64,000 nucleotides of DNA. Source: Schaedlerella arabinosiphila (GTDB taxonomy: Bacteria; Bacillota; Clostridia; Lachnospirales; Lachnospiraceae). Below are positions 50,116 to 59,100 of this stretch, in pieces. The notes beneath the pieces are model-generated. The model made no database searches. It saw only the letters and a program-made list of their open reading frames with translations, and was not told where the DNA came from. The position numbers were made by a program, and so were the translations under genes. The first letter of the stretch is position 1. Each line of letters starts with the position of its first letter. The stretch lies in NCBI RefSeq assembly GCF_003885045.1, contig NZ_RHJS01000001.1:100483-164482 (forward strand), in the 5' to 3' direction.

Positions 50116-51429
50116 TTATTGAGCAACAATCTCATCCAGGCGCCCTGACGCGTCCTGAACTTCTTTTGCCACATCAGAACCCAAAAGAATATTTTCCATC
50201 ATCGGCTTCATGACATCGTTATCGATCTGGCTGCCATATTTGTATCCTAAGTGCCAATCCCTTCCGATAGATGATGCCTCGGAAATATCATTTAAAATGT
50301 CATTTGACTTAATTTCATCATCTTCCAATAATGAATAAGACCATACCGGGAATCCGTTCTTTACCGACCACTCTTTTAAAATTTCATCTGTAAGCCAGTA
50401 TGCCATAAATTTATATACCGCATCTTTGGTCGCATCGTCCGTCCCCTTTGGAATCATATAAGAACAGCCGCCCTCTGCGGAATACGCCCCGTCACTTCCT
50501 GCCGGCATAGCAGCAATTCCGTAATTCATATCCAAACCATTTAAAATATTAATATTCCACGGGCCTGAAAAATACATTGCGATCTGTCCGGACTGAAACA
50601 TTGTATCCGCTTCCGCAGCAGCCAGTCCATCCGGTGACACGCCGGCATTTTTTAAATCCTGCAGCCATGTAAGGGTTTCAATATTTTCCTCTGTATTGAG
50701 AAGGTTTTCGTTTGTTGCAGTGTTGATCACATCTCCGCCGTTGCCCCATAAGTACTGAACATAGTATCCGAAATCTGTAGGCAGAGCCAGTCCATACTGC
50801 CCTTTGTCCGTATTTGTGAGTGCCTTCGCGCATTCTTCCAGTTCATCAAATGTTGTAGGCGGTGCATCCGAATCCAGGTTTGCGTCGCTGAACAAATCCT
50901 TATTGTAGTATAAATACTGCAGATTGTATTGCATTGGCACTCCATATAATTTATCACCTACATAAGATTTTGCCACAACACTTTCATAATAGTTCTCTTC
51001 ATTGGTTCCGGTCACTTTCCAAAAATCGCTGATATCTTCCAAAGAATCGTTGTTCACATACTCCTGTAAATATTCAATACCGACCAGGACGAAGGACGGC
51101 GCTGTATTTGTTGAAATTGCAGCCGGTAATTTTGACTGCAGGGTGTCATTATCCATGATGTCAATTTCTACAGTGATCCCATCTGTATTCGTCTCATTAT
51201 ATTTTTTAATGATCTCTTTCAGAATGTCTCCATCAGAACCTGTAAAAACGGTCCATAATGATAAGGTCGTACCCTTTTCATCACCACCGCCTGCTCCGCC
51301 ATCCTCAGCTCCACTGGATTCATCAGAGACCGTTTCATTCTCCTTTGATCCGTCATTGCCGCAGCCTGCAGCCATACCCAGCACCATTACACAAACGAGT
51401 AAAATACTGATTAATCTTTTCCATTTCAT
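50116..51429 (-). CDS. Sugar-binding lipoprotein (family 1 solute-binding)
   Basis: 437 residues from the ATG at 51429 (AGGAGG upstream; the longer frame to 51480 is rejected). Lipobox LGMAAGC with Cys23, a glycine/acidic linker, and the fold with VPMQYNLQYLYYNKDLF, MFQSGQIAMYFSGPWN and YWLTDEILKEW. First gene of the arabinoside operon. Divergent from the two-component system at 51664, a usual arrangement when the system controls the importer. Confidence 0.92.
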   Translation of the reverse strand: MKWKRLISILLVCVMVLGMAAGCGNDGSKENETVSDESSGAEDGGAGGGDEKGTTLSLWTVFTGSDGDILKEIIKKYNETNTDGITVEIDIMDNDTLQSKLPAAISTNTAPSFVLVGIEYLQEYVNNDSLEDISDFWKVTGTNEENYYESVVAKSYVGDKLYGVPMQYNLQYLYYNKDLFSDANLDSDAPPTTFDELEECAKALTNTDKGQYGLALPTDFGYYVQYLWGNGGDVINTATNENLLNTEENIETLTWLQDLKNAGVSPDGLAAAEADTMFQSGQIAMYFSGPWNINILNGLDMNYGIAAMPAGSDGAYSAEGGCSYMIPKGTDDATKDAVYKFMAYWLTDEILKEWSVKNGFPVWSYSLLEDDEIKSNDILNDISEASSIGRDWHLGYKYGSQIDNDVMKPMMENILLGSDVAKEVQDASGRLDEIVAQ

Positions 51430-51663
51430 AATATAGTCCTCCTGTTTTTGTAATCTGTACAATTTTATGAATCGATCCATATCTTTATCAAGTATTTTAG
51501 TGCATAAGTCTGAAATTTTCCTTAAAAATCCAAATTTTTTTCTCGTTTTTTCAACTTTTTATGATCGCACACAATTGTTTTTAGTATTTTTTCACAAAGC
51601 ATTGATTTTTTTCAACTTTATAGATATCATTATCTATAATTACGAATAAATGAGGTGGTTATT

Positions 51664-52341
51664 TTGAATATACTTATTATAGAAGATACAAAATCATTAG
51701 CCAAAACTTTAGCGGATATCATCCAAAAAGAAAACTATTCCGCTGATATCGCATTAGACGGGTATTCCGGACTGGAATATGCCCGCAGCAGCCATTATGA
51801 TGCAATTGTCTTAGATATTATGCTGCCCGATATTGATGGATTCAAAGTTCTAAGTACGATCCGGAAGGAAAAAAATAAGACTCCGATTCTGATACTTACT
51901 GCAAGAAGCGATTTAAAAGATCGGATCTACGGCCTGGATATCGGAGCGGATTACTATTTAACCAAGCCTTTTGAAAGAGAAGAATTTTTAGCATGCCTTC
52001 GTGCCATCATAAGGAGACAGAGCCCAATGATTATCGAAGATCTCCAGTTTGGAGATATCATCCTTTCCACATCCCTGCATGAATTAAAGTGTAATTCTAA
52101 GAGTATTAAGCTTAATTCAAAGGAGTATGAGCTTTTAAGGCTTCTGATCATTAATCAAAATCAGGTTCTTTCGAAGGACATCATTCTAAACAAGATATGG
52201 GGATTTAATTCTGACGCTACATATAATAATTTGGAGGCCTATATCTCATTCCTCCGGCGCAAATTAGCACTTTTATCATCAAAAGTAACTATATGTATCG
52301 TGCGGAAAGTGGGATATTATTTAGAGGTGGGTCATGATTAA
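51664..52341 (+). CDS. OmpR-family response regulator
   Basis: 225 residues; I take the TTG at 51664 (MNILIIED; GAGGTGG upstream), with GTG 51655 as alternative. Receiver with D51 (IVLDIMLP) and K101 (YYLTKPFE), winged helix with LNSKEYELLRLLI and AYISFLRRKL. Followed by a kinase gene overlapping by 8 bases. Likely controls the divergent arabinoside operon or the envelope; no operator was identified. Confidence 0.9.
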   Translation: MNILIIEDTKSLAKTLADIIQKENYSADIALDGYSGLEYARSSHYDAIVLDIMLPDIDGFKVLSTIRKEKNKTPILILTARSDLKDRIYGLDIGADYYLTKPFEREEFLACLRAIIRRQSPMIIEDLQFGDIILSTSLHELKCNSKSIKLNSKEYELLRLLIINQNQVLSKDIILNKIWGFNSDATYNNLEAYISFLRRKLALLSSKVTICIVRKVGYYLEVGHD

Positions 52342-53539
52342 AAAATTACGTTTTCAGATCATCCTTACTTTGATGACTGTATTTTTTATTTTGCTTCTTA
52401 TTATTTTAGTCAGCACACATTCCTCCACAAAAGAGACGCTTGAAGCCAGCTGCCTTAACCAGCTTCAATCCGCGATACATAATACATATTCCAGCAGATC
52501 AACATTATTACGTCATGCGTCAACCCCCCTGCTTGTTTTGTCCGTTGACTATCAGGGAAATATAAAAGTGCTGCAGAATGAAATCGAATGTTTTTCCAAG
52601 GATGATATTTCCGCTATGGTTTCAGAAATCCTGACTGGTTCGAAAAAGGTTTCTATCATTCGTGGAAATTACAGATATTTCCGCGAAAGTATCGGGATAT
52701 CAGATATCCGGATTGCATTAGCTGATATCCAGGTAGAACAAAAAATCCTCAAACATCAAATGTGGCAGTTTGTTATCATCGCCTTCATTTCAATATTTAT
52801 TTTTGGAATTGTCAGTGTCTTTTTATCAGGTAAATTGACGAAGCCTATTTGTAATACTATGGTTTCCCAAAAAGATTTTATTGCAAATGCATCGCATAAA
52901 TTGAAAACACCTATTACAATTATCTTATCAAATGCAGAAATGGTCAGCAGTTCTTTTGAAGCTTCGGAAAAGGATATTCCACATACCCTGGAAAGAATGA
53001 ATTTTATTCAAACCGAAGCCCTGCGCATGAGAAACCTGGTGGAACAGTTACTGCAGCTGGCAAGACTGGAGGGTGCCACGTTTTCCATACCGAAAGAGAA
53101 AATAGATTTTTCTTTTTTAGTCAACTGTACTTTGCTTACCTATGAGCCTATTATATACGATTTGGGCAGGAAACTGGAACTATCCTGCGAGGATCATATC
53201 TATGTCATGGGGAATGCGGAAAATCTGCGGCAGGTATTCGATATATTGATTGATAACGCGATCAAATATTCCATCCCCGGCAGTGTGGTCAAAGTCACTT
53301 TACAATCTGTCAGACACAATGCTGTGATTACTGTAGAGAATAGCGGAGACCCTTTTTCAGCGGAGGAAACACAGCAGATATTCGAAAAATTTTACAGGCT
53401 TTCTAAAAACCAATCAGGATATGGTTTAGGCTTATCAATCGCACAGTCGATCATTACTGATCATAATGGAATAATTCGAGCCGAGTCTGACGGTATATCC
53501 CAAAACAGATTCATTATCCAGCTGCCTAAGAAGATATGA
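52334..53539 (+). CDS. Sensor histidine kinase with atypical H-box
   Basis: 401 residues. Membrane segments at about 8-27 and 145-164 flank a 115-residue extracytoplasmic sensor. H188 sits in ASHKLKTPI: the acidic residue that normally follows the phospho-histidine is Lys189 here. N box IDNAIKYS, G2 box GYGLGLSIAQS. The D box is ENSGDPF. The change next to the histidine is expected to affect autokinase or phosphatase activity. Pairs with the regulator upstream. Confidence 0.9.
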   Translation: MIKKLRFQIILTLMTVFFILLLIILVSTHSSTKETLEASCLNQLQSAIHNTYSSRSTLLRHASTPLLVLSVDYQGNIKVLQNEIECFSKDDISAMVSEILTGSKKVSIIRGNYRYFRESIGISDIRIALADIQVEQKILKHQMWQFVIIAFISIFIFGIVSVFLSGKLTKPICNTMVSQKDFIANASHKLKTPITIILSNAEMVSSSFEASEKDIPHTLERMNFIQTEALRMRNLVEQLLQLARLEGATFSIPKEKIDFSFLVNCTLLTYEPIIYDLGRKLELSCEDHIYVMGNAENLRQVFDILIDNAIKYSIPGSVVKVTLQSVRHNAVITVENSGDPFSAEETQQIFEKFYRLSKNQSGYGLGLSIAQSIITDHNGIIRAESDGISQNRFIIQLPKKI

Positions 53540-53711
53540 GACAGGTATCAAATTTTTCAAAAGATGTGATCAGCGGGAAACCAATGGCTAAAACATAAAC
53601 TATCGGTTTCTCCGCTGTTAAAAAGGTGTGAGGCTTATTCCCCCACACCCTCACTTTCTAAAAAAGAATTTTACAGATTGTCTATGCAGAGGCATTGCTC
53701 AAAGCAACCTC

Positions 53712-54290
53712 TCACTCCTCCCAAAAAGAAAATAACTCCTTAAAACATGCACTGCACATATTCTGTCCTCTTGCAAAAAGTCCTCTTTCCTCGCAAGACA
53801 TGTTCGGGAAAACATTCTGTATCAGATAGGGGGCACCATCCCGATACTCCCGATATTTTTGCGCCTCCTCTTTTTTTACGATAAAACAAAATTCCTGATG
53901 ACAGATCTGGCAGCTCGCAGTAAGATACTCTTCGCCTTCCCCAAGAGCTTCCTGCCACCTGAGATACTGCTCATATTCTTCATTTGTGCAATCTTTTAAC
54001 ACAACCTCCTTAAACATGAATTCCGGGTACAACACATAACCTGACTGATACTCTTTTCCGGTCCTTTTCCCATACCCTTCTTTCTCCAGCACTTCCACAA
54101 TATCCTTTCCCATATGGTTCACATCAATATAAGCACAATTCCTTCCCGGTGTATCATCCAGGCAACAGGTAAGATTCCCATATGATTCACCATTCTCAAA
54201 TAGCGCAATTGCCAATGTCCTATTATATGGATAATACGTCGGCCATACCTCCAACTTTTTTCCTGTCCGTAATTTTAAAAATCTACTCAT
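53712..54290 (-). CDS. DUF4313-like protein with C-terminal Cys pairs
   Basis: 192 residues from the ATG at 54290 (AAGGA, 8-base spacing). The N-terminal 100 residues (SYGNLTCCLDD, CAYIDVNHMG, GKEYQSGYVLYPEFMF) follow the DUF4313 pattern found on clostridial conjugative elements. The C-terminal half adds CQICHQEF and MCSACFKELF, two CxxC pairs that may bind zinc. No signal peptide. Suggests that the right-hand third of the window is integrative-element DNA. Confidence 0.65.
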   Translation of the reverse strand: MSRFLKLRTGKKLEVWPTYYPYNRTLAIALFENGESYGNLTCCLDDTPGRNCAYIDVNHMGKDIVEVLEKEGYGKRTGKEYQSGYVLYPEFMFKEVVLKDCTNEEYEQYLRWQEALGEGEEYLTASCQICHQEFCFIVKKEEAQKYREYRDGAPYLIQNVFPNMSCEERGLFARGQNMCSACFKELFSFWEE

Positions 54291-54673
54291 CCTCATCTTC
54301 CTTTCTGTCATTTCTTGGTAGAGATAAATCCTTCCTGAATTACTACCTCATTTTCCGTTAGATCCTCCGCAACTTTTGGTCCAGATATTGCGAGATGTAT
54401 TAAAATCTGTTCCTCCTTTTCTCCACAAAAAAAACATCTAAAAAGATGTTCGCTGCTTGATTTTACTCTTATCAATTTTGTATTCTATCTTCGTTTTTTC
54501 TGCAACAATAAACTCAACTATACCCTCCTTTTTTTAATTTCCCTGCAATTATAATTAGGGCGCACACCCATCTCGGGGAATTACACTACATAAACTGCAA
54601 ATGCAGAAAACAGTAATAAATAAAATACATATTTTTATTCTACTATAGCTGAATTGTCCTGTCAAAATTTACG
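54291..54673. other. AT-rich intergenic stretch
   Basis: No gene or clear promoter recognised. A short hairpin AACATCTTTTTAGATGTT-like feature lies at about 54430-54450. Confidence 0.3.
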
Positions 54674-54778
54674 AATTTTTTCCACCTGTACGGTTGCAAT
54701 CCGCAGTCACATTTTTATGCAATTTATTGCAATGAAAATGCGACCGCGGATTGCAACCGTACAGGTGGAATTTTTTTT
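54674..54778. mobile_element. Solo copy of the Uma2-type palindromic element
   Basis: 25-bp perfect outer arms (54680-54704 and 54746-54770; core GGTTGCAATCCGC) with A/T-rich tails, an imperfect inner stem and the TTGCAAT centre. About 105 bp, no gene inside. The outer arms follow the consensus TTTCCAnCTGTrCrGTyGC shared with the ends of the Uma2 unit at 8.7-9.5 kb. Confidence 0.75.
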
Positions 54779-54918
54779 CAATTCTTTAAAACATTATGAA
54801 AGATCTATGATTTTAAATCAATGTCTTTGTAAACTTTTTTGTTTCTTTATCTATCCTATTGTTTACATGTTCTTTTCTTACATCATTTGAAAAAGAACTA
54901 AAAAAATATGCTGTTTTT

Positions 54919-54947
54919 TTGACATTTTGATTTTCTGATAGTAAAAT
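54919..54947 (+). promoter_or_regulatory. Consensus promoter of a possible small RNA
   Basis: TTGACA (54919-54924), 17-bp spacer, TAAAAT (54942-54947). Confidence 0.6.
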
Positions 54948-54953
54948 TTATCT

Positions 54954-55065
54954 ATACATCTTATTTATTTATAAAGTCTGCATATGTAGAATTTATTGTA
55001 AAATTCCCAGGGATGGGTTTGCAAAAAATCATGGAATACATCCTTTATGGATGTTTTTTATTTTT
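54954..55065 (+). ncRNA. Candidate small RNA of about 110 bases
   Basis: Defined by the promoter at 54919-54947 and the intrinsic terminator hairpin ACATCC / GGATGT at 55038-55054 followed by T-rich sequence. A 51-codon frame (from about 55015, containing KKEGCCTISQDVKSLKGG) crosses the terminator but lacks a ribosome site, so an attenuated small gene is the alternative. Confidence 0.35.
55036..55065 (+). terminator. Intrinsic terminator
   Basis: Stem ACATCC / GGATGT (55038-55043, 55049-55054), 5-base loop, then six T. Confidence 0.55.
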
Positions 55066-55391
55066 AAAAAAGGAGGGTTGCTGTACAATAAGTCAAGATG
55101 TGAAATCTTTAAAAGGAGGATTGGTATATTCTAAAAGAAAGGTAAGAACTATATTACGGAATATGTAAAGATATTTTTAAAATTGAATGATTAAAGAGAA
55201 ATTGGTTGAACGTGATTTGAATGGAATACTGCAAAAAAAGTTACTGTCAAACTTGTTTATCAATGCGTGTCATTTGATTTTTATGGGAAAATTTGATTGA
55301 AAAATATTATGTGAACAACTCTGTAGATCCAGAGCTTTTTTAAAGGTAAATTTCAAACAGTTTCTATGTTTACTTTACCTGTAGGTTTTCT

Positions 55392-55445
55392 GAAAAACCG
55401 CCTGCTGCATTTTATTCTAAAAATGCGGGCAGGCGGCTTTTTTCT
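55392..55445. terminator. Bidirectional intrinsic terminator
   Basis: CCGCCTGC / GCAGGCGG (55398-55405, 55429-55436) with an inner GCATTTT / AAAATGC stem, T runs on both strands. It ends the sortase-adhesin transcript (minus strand), 13 bases after the sortase stop. Confidence 0.85.
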
Positions 55446-55457
55446 TTTGAACTATTT

Positions 55458-56132
55458 TTACCGTATTGATTCTTTACCGGTCTGTATAGACCTCACAATG
55501 ATCACCCTGTTTTCTGTATATCCGGCAGCAATATTTTTTTCACAGGATACGAAAGTCACTCTGTTTTTCAAAGCTTGGAAATAGGGATTGCTCTCCGAAC
55601 GGAGTACCCGGTCCACTGCTTCTATCCTGTAATAATACTTCATATTTTCCTGTAAAATGTAGAATGTATCCCCGATATTTAATTCCTCCAGACGGTTAAA
55701 GCTATGTCCATATGTATCAGAACAATGTCCATATATGATATAATTTCCGCCCAGGTTTTGTGTCAGGTCAGCAGTTACAAAGTAGTACCGTGACAGGTTT
55801 ACTTCATTATCGCCCAAAGTATTTCCCCGGATAACTGCCTTCTTCAGATTGATCTTGTCGATCACAAGGATACAATCCATTTTTCCCTGAAATGCATATT
55901 CCCCTACATCGCTGTACAGGTATTCCGTCGGATTTTCCTCTGTCGGTTTTTCCTCCGGATTTCCATTTTCTTTCTGTTCCAAATACGCTTCTATGATCTG
56001 ATCTTCGTATTTATTTCTTCTTTCCGCTTCATAGTAAGGCTGGCGGTAGATCTGATATCCGATTGTCAGAATAACCACCGCACCTGCCAGAAAGAAGCAT
56101 ACGGTAAGACTGTTTTTGTTTCTATTTTTCAT
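55458..56132 (-). CDS. srtB: Class B-like sortase
   Basis: 224 residues from the ATG at 56132 (GGAGGGG upstream; a longer frame to 56171 overlaps the adhesin gene). N-terminal membrane anchor (8-27), a charged stalk (about 35-70), then the sortase barrel with H136 (YIIYGHCSDTYGHSF), C197 (VTFVSCEKN) and R209. The GHxxx..GxxF-type loop is closest to class B. It is encoded right after a single large surface protein and is probably its dedicated anchoring enzyme. Confidence 0.88.
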   Translation of the reverse strand: MKNRNKNSLTVCFFLAGAVVILTIGYQIYRQPYYEAERRNKYEDQIIEAYLEQKENGNPEEKPTEENPTEYLYSDVGEYAFQGKMDCILVIDKINLKKAVIRGNTLGDNEVNLSRYYFVTADLTQNLGGNYIIYGHCSDTYGHSFNRLEELNIGDTFYILQENMKYYYRIEAVDRVLRSESNPYFQALKNRVTFVSCEKNIAAGYTENRVIIVRSIQTGKESIR

Positions 56133-56158
56133 ATCCCCTCCGGAAAAATTTCCAGTGA

Positions 56159-59100
56159 TCATCCAATCCACTTATCCTTTCGCGAAGATCTTTTCTTTCG
56201 ATATACCGCAAATCCGATTCCCAGCACGGTCATTCCCGCGGCCACAAAGATCAGGGCGAGTTTTGCAGTACTTTCATGAAAGCCGAGCTTCGGTACTTTG
56301 GTGTCCGGTATCCTGTGGTTCCTGCAGGTGATCGTAATGTCCTCCCCTTTCATAGAAAATTCGATGTTGTCCGCCAGCTTCTGGTATCCGTCCGGCGCTT
56401 TCTTTTCCTGGAAATAATACTCCCCATAACCCAGGTCTTTCATATTGATCTCTCCGTTGGAATCTGTGGCATAAGTACCAATCTGTTCTCCGGATGCCAT
56501 GAAAAGTTCAAATTCCGCTCCGGCCAGTTTTTTATTTTCCTCATTTGCATCGATCTTGACCAGTTTCACATTTGCTTTCATAAGCATATTCAGCGCCGGA
56601 TTTTCCTTGTTGACCTCAAATACCGTGAGCGGCTCATTTTCCAGGGTCAGCTCAAATCCGTGCTTTTCCTCATCCAGCACATATCCTTCCAATGTCTGCA
56701 GCTCTTTATAATAGTAATGGCCGGATACCAGGGCTGCCTTCAATGTGGCCTTCCCTTCCTTGTTGGTCTTGATGACCCCGATCAGACTGTTCGCAGGCAG
56801 GACGCTCTCATTGCGGTAATTCCGGATTTCCTCGTCAGTGTAGATCCCGAAGTAAACACCCTCCAGCGGCTTTTTTCCATAGCCGAATGTCCCATCCCCG
56901 GAGTTAAGCATTTCTCCCACCTTATATACGTTGATCTCCGTATCGATCACGTCATTTTCAATGTCCAGGCTGACATCCACGACTGCGTCTTCCTTGTCTT
57001 CTATGAGCACCGCCTCGTATTCCTCGTAGTTCATGGCAAGCCCGGAGGGAGTCTTGGTCTCCTTTAAAATATACTTCCCCAGCGGGAGTTTTTTGGATAC
57101 GGCTCTCCCCTCTTCCGTTGTGGTGATCACTTCCACCGCTTCTCCGTTTTCATCATAGATCGTAAACTCCACTCCCGGGAGCGGCCGCTTTTCATATTCC
57201 ATACGGTTGATTTTTCCGAAATCAGAATCGTAGGAAGTCGTACCTGTCAGCATATCTCCGACCTTTTCTACAGAAATAGTCCCTGTTTTTTCATATTCAT
57301 CCACCATCTCAACCTTCTGGATCTCTCCCGTATCCAGGACCGTGAAGGGAACTTCCTCCGCAATAAGATAGCCGTCGGGCGCCTGCTCTTCGATCAGGAC
57401 ATAATCCCCCGGCTCCAGGCGGTCGATCCGGTGGGGCATGCCGTCCGTAGTCCAGGACGCCGCTTCATTCCCTTCGGAATCCCGGATCGTAAGCTTAGCC
57501 CCGATCACATCTTTTCCGCCGATATCTACCTTGCAGATGTCTACTTTCGTAAAATCATTTGTAACCTCCGCAGTGACGGTCAATACCTCTTCCTCCTGGC
57601 TGCCGTTTTTCAGATCGAAATCAACCAGCTCTCCGTTCAGGATATAGCCCGGCGCCGCCTGTTCTTCTTTTGCGTAGTAATGCGCAATTGGAAGATCCTT
57701 TGCAAAACAGACCAGTCCTTCCTCGTCTGAGACAGCCGTCTCAATCCATGTATCTGCCGGAACGAGGACCGCGCCATCCGCAGACAGAATATCCTCCGCC
57801 GCATAAAGCCCGAACAGGGTTCCCGCTACCGGTTCCTTCGTTTCCGCATCCTGCTTCATGATCCGGAGGGATGCCTTTTGCCTCTTGTTGACAAATGTAC
57901 TGTCATGGTATACTATCTCAGCCTCATCCCCACCGTACTCCAACGTAAACTCCTGTTCCTCTTCGCTCAATATAAAGCCTTCCCCTGCGGCAGTCTCTGA
58001 TATTTTATACGACCCAAGGGGCAGCCCGGAAAGTTCGGCTTTTCCTTCCTGATCGGTTTTCAATTTAGAAACAAGCTCATCCTTTTTATATAGAAGGATC
58101 TGATTTCCGTTTTCATCGCACTGATGATCCGGGCTTTTGATATCTTCTGCTGCGAAAACCGCAAATTCAGCGCCTTCCACGCACTGCTCCTTATAGAAAA
58201 ATTCCGGTTCTGTTTCATCTTCTTTCAGCACACCCAGAAATTCCCCGAACCTCTGCAGGATGTTTTTGGGACTTTCCCCATAGCCGGACAGCCTTTCGCC
58301 TTTTTTCAGGAGACGCAGGGTTCCGGTCTGGCGGTCATTTTCATATTCCAGCTTGATCACGGCAACTCCGGTCTCTCCCTCAATCTCATAGGGCGTGTCA
58401 GAATCAATAGTAAATTCCAACGGCCCGCCTTTTACATAGCCCTCCGGTGCCAAAACCTCTTCCAGACGGTACCGCCCTGCTTTCAGCTTTTCCGGCGTCA
58501 TCAGGTATCCATCATCGGATGTCACAAATTCCGTAAGCTCTTTTGTCTCCGGATAATGTATATACTGTTTTACATACTCCTCTTTCCCAATGTCGTAAAT
58601 CCGAAAGGCCGCGCCTCCATGCAGGATCGGGCGCTTGCTGGCGCTGTCGATCTTATAAATTTTCAGTTTTGCCCCAAGTTCATAATCCGTAAATATCCTC
58701 CACTGCTGCGGCTCTCTGCTGTCCTCATGGATTGTGACAAGAAACGGGTCGATGGGAGAATAATTTTCCGGCACCGTTGATTCTACGACCACATATTCCC
58801 CGTAGGCCAGTTCGCCGCTGCACGCATACCCTTTCTCGTCTGTAAAAAATTCCGGCATAGGAACCCCTTCGCTGTCTTCGGAATAATCCAGCGCAGTCGT
58901 TTCTTCGGAAAAGTCATATTCCCGGAACTGTTCTGCCAGATAGCGGCCCGAATCATCGGGTTTGATGCTGCCGTCCTTTACCCCTTCCAGAGAACGGATC
59001 AGATATACCCTGAATCCGGCTCCCTGCAGCAGGTCAGCTTCTGTCTGTTCCCCGTCCGATCCCGTTTTGATCAACTGGAACGCCTGTTTTTTTACTGTCT

